DNA of 64,000 nucleotides from Peristeroidobacter soli (lineage in GTDB: Bacteria; Pseudomonadota; Gammaproteobacteria; Steroidobacterales; Steroidobacteraceae): positions 124,001 to 188,000 of the forward strand of contig NZ_RYEV01000008.1 in the NCBI RefSeq assembly GCF_004138485.1, given 5' to 3'. The translations under genes were made by a program, and so were the position numbers. Every line of letters starts with the position of its first letter. The stretch's first letter is position 1. Below, in pieces: positions 19,919 to 30,574 of the stretch. The notes beneath the pieces are model-generated. The model worked only from the letters and a program-made list of their open reading frames with translations, searched no databases and had not been told where the DNA came from.

Positions 19919-20194
19919 ATGGAGGAATTGATGAGCGCCGCCAGCCCCGCCCCGACTCAGGTCCGTCGCACCGCCACGGCCGCGCCTTCCCGTGCTCCTC
20001 AGCAGGCCGCTCCGCAAGCCCAGCCGCAAGCGCGCGCGACCACGCAGGTGTTCGACTTCTCCAAGCCGAGTGGCGAGGATGAGATTCGCGTGAACCTGGC
20101 CGACGTGCCGGTCATGCGGACTTCCATGGAAGTCGACGTGTTCGAGCCGACGCTGCTGAGCCGCCTGTTCGATCTGTTCGGACCGCGCCGCTAA
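19919..20194 (+). CDS. Small Ala/Pro/Gln-rich hypothetical protein
   Basis: 91-aa ORF immediately followed by an intrinsic terminator. Confidence 0.55.
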   Translation: MEELMSAASPAPTQVRRTATAAPSRAPQQAAPQAQPQARATTQVFDFSKPSGEDEIRVNLADVPVMRTSMEVDVFEPTLLSRLFDLFGPRR

Positions 20195-20220
20195 CAGCGC
20201 ACCACACGCCTTGCTTCGAG

Positions 20221-20256
20221 AGAGCCCGCCGGCACAACTGGCGGGCTCTTCTTTTA
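20221..20256 (+). terminator. Rho-independent terminator
   Basis: AGAGCCCGCC-ggcacaact-GGCGGGCTCT followed by TCTTTT. Confidence 0.85.
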
Positions 20257-20383
20257 ACTGGAGCTGCCGCACTTGCCGGGTACGAACAAGGCGAGTGCGT
20301 GAGATGACGCCTGCGCTCGCCGCCCGCGGCGGCGGCATGCAGATGGCATGAAGTGTTACATTCCCGCGTCTGCAGGGGGTGTG

Positions 20384-21718
20384 ATGTCATTGCATAGTCG
20401 AATTTTGGTGGCGCTTGCGATGCTGTTCTCGGTGAGCGGTGGCATGGCGGCGAGTTTTACCGGCCCGAACGACGTGGCTCGGGTGTTCGATCTCATGCAG
20501 CGCCGCCTCGAGCTGATGCGCTCCGTCGCTGCCTGGAAGTACGCCAATAACGCGCCGGTCACCGACGCCGCTCGCGAGCAGCAAGTCCTGGACGCGACCG
20601 TCGCCCAGGCGCAGCGGCTCGGCATCGATCCCGCGTCGGCGCGCGAGCTGTTCTCGCTCCAGATCCGCATGGCTCGCGACGTACAGGAACATTTCATCGC
20701 GACCTGGAAGCAGCAGAAGCCAGCCAACGAGGCCGATCCTGCGCATCCCTGCGCCCCCGACATTCGGGCATCCTGCCCAGCACCGGTGCGTGATCTGAGC
20801 AAGGAGCTGCGACCGGAGCTGGATCGTCTCGGTAACGAGCTGCTGCAGGCCATCTATCTCGCCCTGCCTGAATTGATGACCGATGATTTTGCCACTCGCT
20901 ATCAAGCGCAAGCCGCGAAGCTCGCGATGCCCGGGCTGCAACAGGACGATGGAGCCGCGCTGCTGAAAGCGGCGAGCCAGTTGCGCCCGGCGGCGATGCC
21001 GGCACTCGAACGAATCAAGGCCAGCAAGGTGCTCCGCATCGGCATGACTGGCGACTACGCGCCCTTCACGCTGGAGCGGGGCGGTGAGCTTTCAGGCGCG
21101 GATGTCCAGATGGGCGATGCGTTGGCGAAGTCGCTGGGAGTACAACCGCAATTCGTGAGCACGAGCTGGAGCACGCTGATGCGGGACTATCAGGCCGGGC
21201 GCTTCGACGTGGCGCTCGGCGGGGTCAGCATCACGCCGGAGCGTGCCAGGGTGGCGGCGTTTTCCATTCCTTATCATCGGGGCGGCAAGACACCCATCGT
21301 TCGGTGTGGCACCGAGGCGCGCTTCGACACGGTCGAGGAAATCGATCGCCCCGAAGTACGCGTCGTCGTGAATCCGGGTGGGACCAATCAGCAGTTCGTG
21401 CGCGAGCGGCTGAGTCACTCGCATGTCACCGTGCATCCGGACAATCGCACGATCTTCGCGGAGATCGCGGACGGCCGCGCCGACGTGATGGTGACCGATG
21501 ACGTCGAGGTCGACTTGCAGGCGCGTCGTGACAAGCGATTGTGTCGCGCGACTGCATCGACGTTCACTCACGGTGACAAGGCGATTTTACTGCCGCGAGA
21601 CGAGGCGCTTCGCGGCCAGGTCGATGCATGGTTGCAGGATCAAATTGCGGCGGGCGCAGTGAATGCATGGCTGGAAAGCGCGCTGGTCGCGCAGGCGCAG
21701 CGGAAGACCGTGAATTAG
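20384..21718 (+). CDS. Exported fusion: gamma-class (AroQ) chorismate mutase + cyclohexadienyl/arogenate dehydratase (PheC-like)
   Basis: N-term [24 protein letters not shown]...[15 protein letters not shown]-term [15 protein letters not shown]...[46 protein letters not shown]...[14 protein letters not shown]; signal peptide. Confidence 0.88.
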   Translation: MSLHSRILVALAMLFSVSGGMAASFTGPNDVARVFDLMQRRLELMRSVAAWKYANNAPVTDAAREQQVLDATVAQAQRLGIDPASARELFSLQIRMARDVQEHFIATWKQQKPANEADPAHPCAPDIRASCPAPVRDLSKELRPELDRLGNELLQAIYLALPELMTDDFATRYQAQAAKLAMPGLQQDDGAALLKAASQLRPAAMPALERIKASKVLRIGMTGDYAPFTLERGGELSGADVQMGDALAKSLGVQPQFVSTSWSTLMRDYQAGRFDVALGGVSITPERARVAAFSIPYHRGGKTPIVRCGTEARFDTVEEIDRPEVRVVVNPGGTNQQFVRERLSHSHVTVHPDNRTIFAEIADGRADVMVTDDVEVDLQARRDKRLCRATASTFTHGDKAILLPRDEALRGQVDAWLQDQIAAGAVNAWLESALVAQAQRKTVN

Positions 21719-21734
21719 ATAGCTGGCCGGTGCT

Positions 21735-21747
21735 GGGCAGGACGCCC
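21735..21747 (+). repeat. Short hairpin GGGC-AGGAC-GCCC; homologous copies on minus strand at 9907-9919 and 20766-20778
   Basis: GGGCAGGAYGCCC and surrounding bases (..TGCAGCGGGCA..) recur. Confidence 0.6.
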
Positions 21748-21907
21748 AAATGCAGCGGGCAGGATGTGCTGGAGCTGCCCGGCAGGCAGGCGGCCGGTGC
21801 CGGCCAACGCCGTTTGCCGGTCGCCGGCGGCCATTGGCCGGCGATGCTGCTGCGAGCCGGGCGTATTCGGTATGCTTTGATGCGGCATTCGCCGTGGAGG
21901 TCGTCAG

Positions 21908-22489
21908 ATGGGCTGGATCGTTTTCATCGTCATCGTCCTGATCGCGATTTTTTTCATTTCCATCTACAACAAGCTGGTCGGTGGCCGGAACGCCTATAAG
22001 AACGCGTTCGCCCAGATCGACGTGCAGCTCACGCGGCGTCACGATCTGATTCCGAACCTGGTGGAAACCGCGAAGGGCTACATGAAGCACGAGCGCGAGA
22101 CGCTCGAAGCGGTCATCACTGCGCGCAACGCCGCGGTCACCGGTTTGAAGAATGCCTCGGCGAATCCGGGCGACCCCAGCGCCGTCCAGCAATTGTCGGG
22201 TGCTGAGAATGCGCTGAATGGCGCGCTCGGCCGACTGTTCGCGCTGGCCGAGGCCTATCCGGATCTCAAGGCCAATCAGAACATGATGCAGGTGTCGGAA
22301 GAGCTGACCTCGACCGAAAACAAAGTCGCGTTCGCGCGCCAGGCGTTCAACGATGCCGTCATGACTTATAACAATGCTCGCGAGATGTTCCCCAACAGCA
22401 TCGTCGCCAACATGTTCTCGTTCCTGCCGGCGCAGTTGCTGGAGATCGAGTCGGCCGAGAAGCGCGCGGTGCCGGTGGTGAAGTTCTAA
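21908..22489 (+). CDS. LemA family protein
   Basis: IFFISIYNKLVGGRNAYKNAFAQIDVQLTRRHDLIPNLVETAKGYMKHE. Confidence 0.93.
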   Translation: MGWIVFIVIVLIAIFFISIYNKLVGGRNAYKNAFAQIDVQLTRRHDLIPNLVETAKGYMKHERETLEAVITARNAAVTGLKNASANPGDPSAVQQLSGAENALNGALGRLFALAEAYPDLKANQNMMQVSEELTSTENKVAFARQAFNDAVMTYNNAREMFPNSIVANMFSFLPAQLLEIESAEKRAVPVVKF

Positions 22490-22513
22490 CCACGGCATCC
22501 AGCGGGCGCCGCC

Positions 22514-24433
22514 ATGAACTTCTTCGAGCGACAGGAAGCGTCGCGACGGATGTCGCGCTGGCTCATCGTGCTGTTTGCCGCCGCGGTGCTGTCCGTGGTC
22601 GTGGCGGTGAACCTCGTCGTGTCCTTCCTGATCTCACGAGGCCAGGAGAACATGACCGGCTACGCGCCGACTCTGGGCGAATGGATGAGCGCCAATCCGG
22701 GCACGCTATTGATCACGACCCTGGTGGTCGTGGGCATCATCGGGCTGGCGAGTCTTTATAAGACGGTGGTGCTGGGCGGCGGCGGCGGTGTGGTCGCTAA
22801 ATCGCTCGGCGGCGTGCGCGTGTCGCCGGACACCACCGATCCACAGCAACGCCGGCTGCTCAACGTCGTCGAAGAAATGGCGATTGCTTCGGGCGTGCCC
22901 ATGCCCGAGGTGTATCTGCTCGAGCATGAGATGGGCATCAATGCGTTCGCCGCCGGTCACAATCCCGCGAACGCGGCGATCGGTGTCACGCGCGGCACGT
23001 TGACGACCTTGAATCGCACCGAGCTGCAAGGCGTGATCGCGCACGAGTTCAGTCATATCTTGAATGGCGACATGCGCCTGAACATTCGGCTGATGGGGCT
23101 GCTGTTCGGTTTGCTGGCGATTGCCATGATCGGGCGCATCGTGCTCCGGTTCAGTTCCGGGGGGCGCGATTCCAAGAAGGCGTTTCCGGTGCTGCTGGTC
23201 GCGCTGGCGGTGCTGATCATCGGCTACATCGGCTTGTTCTTCGGTCGGTTGATTCAGGCGGCGGTGTCTCGCAGCCGTGAGTCGCTGGCCGACGCGTCGG
23301 CGGTGCAGTTCACTCGCGATCCCGTCGGCCTGCGCGGCGCGTTGCTGAAAATCGGTGCGCTGTCGGGCGGTTCCAAGATCGGCAATCCCGAAGTCGAAGA
23401 AGTCGCGCACATGCTGTTCGCGCCGGGCATGAGCCGGTTCTTCGCCACGCATCCGTCGTTGGAATCCCGTCTGAAGGCGATCGACCCGAGCTTTACTTCC
23501 AAAGACTTCGACCGTGCCCGCGCCGAGCTGATTCACGCGGCCGAGCAGGCCAAGGCGGATGCGACGCCGAAACAAACGTCGGCCGAGCGGTTGGAATCGC
23601 TGATCGACGTGCCGGGCGCGGCAGCGGTCGCGGGGCTCGTGGCCAATCCCGGCACCGTTCATATGCAGCTCGCGCGGGACATTCGCAAGTCGTTGCCGGA
23701 AGCCATCGTCCTCGCCGGCGCTCATCCTGATTCGGCGCGGGTGCTATTGCTGACGTTGGCGCTCGATACCAATCCCGAAGTGCGCGAGCGGCAGCAGCAG
23801 TTCATCGCTGCCCAGATTGATCCGCGGACGGCGGAGCACGTCGGACAATTGTTGGACGTCGTCGATGGGCTCGAGCCCGAACAGCGCATGCCGGCCTTGT
23901 TGCGCGCGATTCCTGCGCTCCGGCAGCTGACGCGCGACGAGCGTATGAAGTTGATGTCCACGCTGAATGGCATGCTCCAGCGCGAAGGCCGGGTCTCGTT
24001 GCAGAGCTACGTGCTTCGCAAGCTGGCGCAGGTTCATCTGAACGATGACCTGAATCCGGTCGCCCGGACCCGGCAGCTGCCGTTAAACGTCGTGCAGAAG
24101 GACATTCAGGTGCTGTTCTCGGTGTTGGCTCAGCATGGGCACGCCGACCTGGCGGACGCTCGACGAGCCTACGAGGCTGGCGTGCACCACCTGCTGCCCC
24201 GGGAGCGGCCGTCGTTCGTCAATCTGGCGCATTGGGCTCAGCCGCTGGACGTGGCGCTGAGCCGGCTCGATCAGCTGGCTCCCATCATGAAGGAGCAACT
24301 GGTCGAGGCTCTGGTCAAGACCGTGACCCACGATCAAAAACTCACCCTCGGCGAGGCCGAGCTGCTGCGCGCCGTCTGCGCGACCGTCCACTGCCCGTTG
24401 CCACCCCTGGTAACGTCTGGAACAGACGGCTAG
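22514..24433 (+). CDS. M48-family membrane metalloprotease with long C-terminal extension
   Basis: VIAHEFSHILNGDMRLN; SRSRESLADASAVQFTRDP; LemA operon partner. Confidence 0.9.
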   Translation: MNFFERQEASRRMSRWLIVLFAAAVLSVVVAVNLVVSFLISRGQENMTGYAPTLGEWMSANPGTLLITTLVVVGIIGLASLYKTVVLGGGGGVVAKSLGGVRVSPDTTDPQQRRLLNVVEEMAIASGVPMPEVYLLEHEMGINAFAAGHNPANAAIGVTRGTLTTLNRTELQGVIAHEFSHILNGDMRLNIRLMGLLFGLLAIAMIGRIVLRFSSGGRDSKKAFPVLLVALAVLIIGYIGLFFGRLIQAAVSRSRESLADASAVQFTRDPVGLRGALLKIGALSGGSKIGNPEVEEVAHMLFAPGMSRFFATHPSLESRLKAIDPSFTSKDFDRARAELIHAAEQAKADATPKQTSAERLESLIDVPGAAAVAGLVANPGTVHMQLARDIRKSLPEAIVLAGAHPDSARVLLLTLALDTNPEVRERQQQFIAAQIDPRTAEHVGQLLDVVDGLEPEQRMPALLRAIPALRQLTRDERMKLMSTLNGMLQREGRVSLQSYVLRKLAQVHLNDDLNPVARTRQLPLNVVQKDIQVLFSVLAQHGHADLADARRAYEAGVHHLLPRERPSFVNLAHWAQPLDVALSRLDQLAPIMKEQLVEALVKTVTHDQKLTLGEAELLRAVCATVHCPLPPLVTSGTDG

Positions 24434-24448
24434 TCGAAGCCGCCCCAT

Positions 24449-24540
24449 GGGTACATGGATGTACCCCGCCGCTTGCGGCGGCGAGAGGTAAAAGTCACGC
24501 CTTTTGGCGACTCGCAGGAGGGTTGTGGCAGGGATGCCCG
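24449..24540 (+). repeat. Multi-hairpin intergenic element, copy 1
   Basis: GGGTAC-ATGGAT-GTACCC; CCGCCGC-tt-GCGGCGG; AAAAGTCACGCCTTTT; GGCA-GGGA-TGCC; homologous in order to 61363-61462. Confidence 0.75.
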
Positions 24541-24648
24541 ATCCCGACTTTAAGTAGACAGTCCCTGACAGCTTTCGGCGTTTGAATGCGCCCCCTGGTG
24601 AGCGCGCGCTTGAAGCTGCGCTTACAATCCACATCTCCATGATTCGTC

Positions 24649-24676
24649 GGGCCCGGTCCTCGGGCCTGGCGTTTTT
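24649..24676 (+). terminator. Terminator-like hairpin in the uvrA upstream region
   Basis: GGCCCG-gtcct-CGGGCC-tggcg-TTTTT. Confidence 0.55.
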
Positions 24677-24711
24677 CCTACAGCGTTCGGGGCCTCAGGC
24701 CATCGGTGAGC

Positions 24712-27700
24712 ATGTCCCAGTCCATCGTCATTCGTGGCGCGCGCCAGAACAATCTCAAGAACCTGCACCTCGAGTTGCCCACCGGCGAGCTGATCGTCGT
24801 TACCGGCGTGTCCGGATCGGGCAAGTCCTCGCTGGTGTTCGACACGCTGTACGCCGAAGGGCAGCGCCGCTACGTCGAGACCTTCTCGCCGTACGCGCGC
24901 CAGTTCCTGGATCGCATGGACCGGCCGCAGGTCGAGCGCATCGACGGCATTCCGCCCGCCATCGCCATCGATCAGACCAATCCGGTGCGGACCTCGCGCT
25001 CCACCGTGGGCACGATGACCGAGCTCAACGATCACTTGAAGCTGCTGTTCTCGCGGGCCGCGCAGGTGTACTGCCGTCAGTGCTCGGCGCCGGTGAAGCG
25101 CGATTCCGCGCAGAGCATTTATGCAGAGTTGAGCGAACGTTTGCAGGCGTTGGGTCGCAGCGACGCGCGCGTCATCGTCACGTTCCCCGTGCCGGTGCCG
25201 GCGAATTTCGGCGAGGCTGAAGTGCTGAGCCTGCTGGAAAAGCAGGGCTACACGCGGCTGTTCCAGCGAATCACGTCCACGGTGGCCGCGACCGAGCCCG
25301 CCAAGGGCAAGAAGAAGGCTGCGAAGAAGGGGCGCAAGAACGCCGAGGAAGCATCTCAGACCAGCGTCGTCCTCGAAATGATTCAGGACCGTTTCCGTTT
25401 CGACAACACCGATCGCGAACGCGTGATCGAAGCGCTCGAGTCCGCGCTGCGCGTCGGCCGGGATCGGGTGGCGATTCACGTGCTCGAAGCGAATGGCGGT
25501 GGTCGCAGCGCCGAGAATGACGTCACTCCTCCGGCGACATCGGCAACCTGGCGCTTCTCATCGGATCTGCACTGCGCCGACTGTGACATCCATTATCGCG
25601 AGCCCACGCCCAGCCTGTTCTCGTTCAACTCGCCGCTCGGGGCATGCGACGCGTGCCGGGGTTTCGGGCGCATCATCGGTATCGACTTCGGTCGCATCAT
25701 TCCCGATCAAAGCAAGACGTTGAAGGGCGGCGCGGTCCGTCCGTGGCAGACCGAGTCGTATCGCGAGTGCCAGGACGATCTGATCAAGTACGCGCGCAAG
25801 AGAAACATTCCCATCGACGTGCCGTGGCGCGAGCTGACCGAGGAGCAGCGTCAGTGGGTGCTCGAAGGCGAAGGCAGCTGGGAAGACAAGCTGTGGTACG
25901 GCGTGCGCCGCTTCTTCGCCTGGCTCGAAACGAAATCCTACAAGATGCATGTTCGCGTCCTGTTGTCGAAGTATCGCGCGTACACGCCATGCACGGTGTG
26001 CGATGGCGCGCGACTCAAGACCGACGCGTTGCTGTGGCGTCTCGGCACCAAGGCGGACGCGAAAGCGGTGCTGCCCGACGCCCTGCGCTTCAAGCCGAAC
26101 GGCGTGCAATGGAACGACGCGCAGCTGGCGGAATTGCCGGGCATCGGCATTCACGAGCTGATGCTGTTGCCCATCGATCGGTGCAAACAGTTTTTCGATC
26201 GCCTGGCGCTGCCGGCGCCGCTGGATGAAGCGAGCGATCTGGTTCTGCGCGAGATCCGCGGCCGTTTCGGTTATCTGCTCGACGTGGGCCTGGGCTATCT
26301 CACGCTCGATCGCCAGTCGCGCACGCTGTCCGGCGGCGAGGTACAGCGAATCAATCTCACGACGGCGCTCGGTACGTCGCTGGTCAATACCTTGTTCGTG
26401 CTGGATGAGCCGTCGATCGGCTTGCATCCGCGCGACATGGGGCGCGTGATCAATGTGATGCATCGACTGAAGGCCGCGGGCAATTCACTGGTCGTGGTCG
26501 AGCATGATCCCCAAGTGATGCAGGCCGCCGACAAGTTGATCGACGTCGGTCCGGGTCCCGGCGAGAAGGGCGGCGAAATCGTGTTCTTTGGTGAGCCCGC
26601 CGAGCTGGCGAAGGCGGAGCGTTCGCTCACGGCGGATTATCTGCTGGGTCGCAAGCAGGTCAGCGAAGTATTGCCGGATGCCGCTCAGTCGGCGCCGACC
26701 GCGGCGCTGACAGTGAAGGGCGCGCGCCAGCACAATCTCAAGGGCATCGACGTCTCCATTCCGTTGCAGCGCCTGGTGTGTGTCACGGGCGTGTCGGGCT
26801 CGGGCAAGTCGACGTTGATTCAAGACGTGCTGTATCCGGCACTGCTCAAGCACTTCGGCAAGCCGACCGAAGCGCCGGGTGAGCACGACTCGATCAAGGG
26901 CGCTGAAAACATCAGCGCGGTCGTGATGGTCGATCAGACATCGATCGGTCGCACCACCCGTTCCAATCCGGCGAGCTATGTCGGCGCGTTCGACGCGATC
27001 CGCAAGTTGTTCGCCAACGAGCCGCTGGCGAAAGAGCGCGACTACACGATCGGCACGTTCAGTTTCAATTCCGGCAACGGTCGCTGCCCGACCTGCGGCG
27101 GCAATGGTTTCGAACACGTCGAGATGCAATTCCTGTCCGACGTGTATCTGCGTTGCGCAGACTGTAACGGCCGCCGCTATCGCGGCGAAATTCTCGAGAT
27201 CAAATTGAATCGCGGCCCCGGCCCGGGCCGTAGCATCGCCGACGTGCTCGACATGACGGTGTCGGAAGCGGTCGAGTTCTTCGCCGGCGAGCGCGAAGTG
27301 CTGTCGACATTGCGTCCGCTCGCCGAAGTGGGTCTCGACTATCTGCGACTCGGTCAGCCGGTACCGACGCTGTCGGGTGGCGAAGCACAGCGGTTGAAGC
27401 TCGCGGGTCACCTGGCGGAAAGCGCAACGGCGCGCTCGGATGACGACGCCACGCCGGGCAAGTTGTTTCTATTCGACGAGCCCACCACGGGCTTGCACTT
27501 CGACGACATCGCCAAGCTGCTGCGCGCGTTCCGTCGTTTGATCGCGGCCGGGCATTCGTTGCTGGTCATCGAGCACAATCTCGACGTCATCGCTGCGTCC
27601 GATTGGCTCATCGATCTCGGTCCGGAAGGGGGCGAGGCGGGCGGAGAAATCATCGCGGTCGGTACGCCGGCGGACCTGATGAAGGTGCCGGGCTCGCACA

Positions 27701-30507
27701 CGGGCAAGGCGCTGCGTGAAGTCCAGAGCGGCTGGAAGATCGCCGATCAGCGCACGGTCGTGCCATTGGCGGCTTCGGCGCATCGGCCGAAATCGAATGT
27801 CATCAGCATCCACGGCGCTCGCGAGCACAATCTCAAGAACGTCGATGTCGAGCTGCCGCGCGACAAGTTCATTGTGGTCACCGGCGTGTCGGGCTCGGGC
27901 AAGTCGACGCTGGCGTTCGATATCGTGTTCGGCGAAGGACAGCGCCGCTATCTCGAATCGCTCAACGCGTACGCACGGCAGTTCGTGCAGCCGGCATCGC
28001 GCCCCGATGTCGATGCGATCTTCGGCATTCCGCCGACGGTTGCCATCGAACAGCGCACCAGCCGCGGCGGTCGCAAGAGCACCGTGGCGACGCTGACGGA
28101 GATTTATCACTTCCTGCGCTTGCTGTACGTGAAGCTGGGCACTCAGTACTGCCCGGATTGTGACGTGCCCATCGAGCCGCAGAGCTTCGAATCCATCTTC
28201 GCCCGTATCAGTCGCGACTATCGCGGCAAGAGCGTGAGCTTGCTGGCGCCGCTGGTCGTGGCACGCAAAGGTTTCTACACCGACCTCGCGGCGTGGGCCT
28301 TGAAGAAAGGTTATGAGCAACTGCGCGTCGATGGCGAGCTGCTGCCGACGCAGAGCTGGCCGCGTCTGTCTCGTTTCCAGGAACATACGATCGAGTTGCC
28401 GGTTGCGACCGTTCAGGTTTCCGCGCGTAACGAGCGCGAGCTGCGTGAAGCACTGACGACGGCGCTCGACTTCGGCAAGGGCGTCGTTCATCTGCTCGAT
28501 GAAAGCGTGAAAGTGAAGAAGGCTCCGGTGGCCAAGAAGGCTGCGAAAGGCAGCACGGCCATCGCTGCGAACGCCGGCCTGTCGATCTTCTCGACTCGCC
28601 GCGCTTGTCCGTCCTGCGCCAAGAGCTTCGCCGAGCTCGATCCGCGTCTGTTCTCGTTCAACTCCAAGCATGGCTGGTGCGAAGACTGTTACGGCACCGG
28701 CTTGCAGATTCGCGGCTTCGACGAGGAGCAGAGCGGCGAGGAGATCTGGTGGAACGAATGGTTCGAGCAGGAAGCCGAAGTTTGTGACACTTGCGAGGGC
28801 GAGCGCCTCAATCCGATCGCCCGCAACGTGCGCTTCCGCGATCAGTCGATCGCGGCGGTGACGGCGCAGTCGGTCGGCGACATGCGCAAGCAGTTCAACA
28901 CGTTGAAGCTGAAAGGCCGCGAGGGTGAGATTGCGCGCGACGTGCTGACCGAAATTCACTCGCGTCTGGCATTTCTCGAAGACGTGGGGCTGGGTTATCT
29001 CGCATTGGATCGCTCGGCGCCGACCTTGTCGGGCGGCGAAGCGCAGCGCATTCGCTTGGCCGCGCAGCTCGGCTCGAATCTGCAGGGCGTGTGTTACATC
29101 CTCGACGAGCCGACCATCGGCCTGCATCCGCGCGACAACCGCATTCTGCTGGACACGCTCGACAAGCTGGCCGCGAAGGGCAATTCGCTGCTCGTGGTCG
29201 AGCATGACGAAGAGACGATTCGTCGCGCCGACTACGTGCTCGATCTCGGTCCCGGCGCGGGTACGCGCGGCGGTCGTGTGGTTGCGGCGGGCACAGCGGA
29301 AGAACTGGAGCGCTCACCTGAATCGATCACGGGTCGATTGCTCGCCCAGCCGCTACAGCATCCGATCGGCAACCGTCGTGCGGTGACACCGAAGTCGCCG
29401 GCGCTGGTCGTGAAAGACGCATCGCTGCACAACTTGCGTAAACAAACCTGCAAGGTGCCGTTGGATCGGCTGGTCGTTGTCACGGGCGTGTCAGGTTCGG
29501 GCAAGTCGACCATGGCGCGCGATGTGCTTCATGACAACTTGCGAGCGGCGCTGGGTCGTCGCAGGGGTGCGAAACTCGAGTGGCGTGGCTGTAAAGAGAT
29601 CGCCGGTTGGGAACAGATCGAGCGCATTCTCGAAGTGGATCAGACACCGATCGGCAAGACGCCACGCTCGTGCCCGGCGACTTATATCGGTTTCTGGGAC
29701 GCCATTCGTAAAGTGTTCGCCGAGACGCCGGAGGCGCGCATGCGCGGTTACACGCCGTCGCGGTTCTCATTCAACACGGCCGGCGGTCGTTGCGAGGCCT
29801 GCGAAGGGCAGGGCATGCGCAAGATCGAGATGAGCTTCCTGCCGGACGTGCGCGTGTCTTGCGACAGCTGCGGCGGTCGCCGCTTCAATCAGGACACGCT
29901 CAGCGTGCAATACAAAGGCAAGAGCATCGGCGATGTGTTGATGATGAGCATCGACGAAGCGGTCGACTTCTTCACCGCGCATCCGCGCATTCATCATTGT
30001 CTGCGCTTGCTCCAGGACGTGGGCCTCGGCTATCTCACATTGGGACAGCAGAGCCCGACGCTCTCCGGCGGCGAGGCCCAGCGCATCAAGCTGGTGACGG
30101 AACTATCTAAAGTCAGGGAATCCCGGAGGCTCCGCACGCCGGAGCCGGGCGAGGTGGTGGAGAAGCTGCCGGGCACGCTGTATGTGCTCGACGAACCCAC
30201 GGTCGGTCTGCATATGGCCGACGTCGAGAAGCTGATTCGAGTGTTGCATCGACTGGTCGACGCCGGTAACACCGTGGTCGTCATCGAGCATGATCTCGAC
30301 GTGATTGCCGAGGCGGACTGGATCATCGATCTCGGTCCCGAGGGCGGCGCCGAAGGTGGCAAAGTCGTCGTGCAGGCTTCGCCGGATGACATATTGCGCT
30401 CGGCTCGCGAATCTCACACCGCGCGCATCCTGAAGGAGTTTCTGCGTGATCGCGCGCAGGCGACTGGCGCCAAGCCCGCAGTGGAGCGTCGACGCACGGC
30501 TTGCTAG
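24712..30507 (+). CDS. uvrA: Excinuclease ABC subunit UvrA, tandem-fused double-length form
   Basis: Four [10 protein letters not shown] Walker A motifs (about 24805, 26785, 27880, 29480); four zinc-finger CxxC regions; repeated LSGGEAQRI signatures. Confidence 0.95.
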   Translation: MSQSIVIRGARQNNLKNLHLELPTGELIVVTGVSGSGKSSLVFDTLYAEGQRRYVETFSPYARQFLDRMDRPQVERIDGIPPAIAIDQTNPVRTSRSTVGTMTELNDHLKLLFSRAAQVYCRQCSAPVKRDSAQSIYAELSERLQALGRSDARVIVTFPVPVPANFGEAEVLSLLEKQGYTRLFQRITSTVAATEPAKGKKKAAKKGRKNAEEASQTSVVLEMIQDRFRFDNTDRERVIEALESALRVGRDRVAIHVLEANGGGRSAENDVTPPATSATWRFSSDLHCADCDIHYREPTPSLFSFNSPLGACDACRGFGRIIGIDFGRIIPDQSKTLKGGAVRPWQTESYRECQDDLIKYARKRNIPIDVPWRELTEEQRQWVLEGEGSWEDKLWYGVRRFFAWLETKSYKMHVRVLLSKYRAYTPCTVCDGARLKTDALLWRLGTKADAKAVLPDALRFKPNGVQWNDAQLAELPGIGIHELMLLPIDRCKQFFDRLALPAPLDEASDLVLREIRGRFGYLLDVGLGYLTLDRQSRTLSGGEVQRINLTTALGTSLVNTLFVLDEPSIGLHPRDMGRVINVMHRLKAAGNSLVVVEHDPQVMQAADKLIDVGPGPGEKGGEIVFFGEPAELAKAERSLTADYLLGRKQVSEVLPDAAQSAPTAALTVKGARQHNLKGIDVSIPLQRLVCVTGVSGSGKSTLIQDVLYPALLKHFGKPTEAPGEHDSIKGAENISAVVMVDQTSIGRTTRSNPASYVGAFDAIRKLFANEPLAKERDYTIGTFSFNSGNGRCPTCGGNGFEHVEMQFLSDVYLRCADCNGRRYRGEILEIKLNRGPGPGRSIADVLDMTVSEAVEFFAGEREVLSTLRPLAEVGLDYLRLGQPVPTLSGGEAQRLKLAGHLAESATARSDDDATPGKLFLFDEPTTGLHFDDIAKLLRAFRRLIAAGHSLLVIEHNLDVIAASDWLIDLGPEGGEAGGEIIAVGTPADLMKVPGSHTGKALREVQSGWKIADQRTVVPLAASAHRPKSNVISIHGAREHNLKNVDVELPRDKFIVVTGVSGSGKSTLAFDIVFGEGQRRYLESLNAYARQFVQPASRPDVDAIFGIPPTVAIEQRTSRGGRKSTVATLTEIYHFLRLLYVKLGTQYCPDCDVPIEPQSFESIFARISRDYRGKSVSLLAPLVVARKGFYTDLAAWALKKGYEQLRVDGELLPTQSWPRLSRFQEHTIELPVATVQVSARNERELREALTTALDFGKGVVHLLDESVKVKKAPVAKKAAKGSTAIAANAGLSIFSTRRACPSCAKSFAELDPRLFSFNSKHGWCEDCYGTGLQIRGFDEEQSGEEIWWNEWFEQEAEVCDTCEGERLNPIARNVRFRDQSIAAVTAQSVGDMRKQFNTLKLKGREGEIARDVLTEIHSRLAFLEDVGLGYLALDRSAPTLSGGEAQRIRLAAQLGSNLQGVCYILDEPTIGLHPRDNRILLDTLDKLAAKGNSLLVVEHDEETIRRADYVLDLGPGAGTRGGRVVAAGTAEELERSPESITGRLLAQPLQHPIGNRRAVTPKSPALVVKDASLHNLRKQTCKVPLDRLVVVTGVSGSGKSTMARDVLHDNLRAALGRRRGAKLEWRGCKEIAGWEQIERILEVDQTPIGKTPRSCPATYIGFWDAIRKVFAETPEARMRGYTPSRFSFNTAGGRCEACEGQGMRKIEMSFLPDVRVSCDSCGGRRFNQDTLSVQYKGKSIGDVLMMSIDEAVDFFTAHPRIHHCLRLLQDVGLGYLTLGQQSPTLSGGEAQRIKLVTELSKVRESRRLRTPEPGEVVEKLPGTLYVLDEPTVGLHMADVEKLIRVLHRLVDAGNTVVVIEHDLDVIAEADWIIDLGPEGGAEGGKVVVQASPDDILRSARESHTARILKEFLRDRAQATGAKPAVERRRTAC

Positions 30508-30574
30508 TCGCGCTGCTTGCTAAAGGGCATACTCGATCACAATCGGCGGGGAGCCGGTCAGATCGTGAACCCCT

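Noticed and set aside
24541-24712. LexA/SOS box upstream of uvrA
   Set aside because: No CTG-N10-CAG-type palindrome was recognised by eye in the upstream region
27469-29205. 578-aa minus-strand ORF
   Set aside because: Antisense shadow of uvrA, composition-driven
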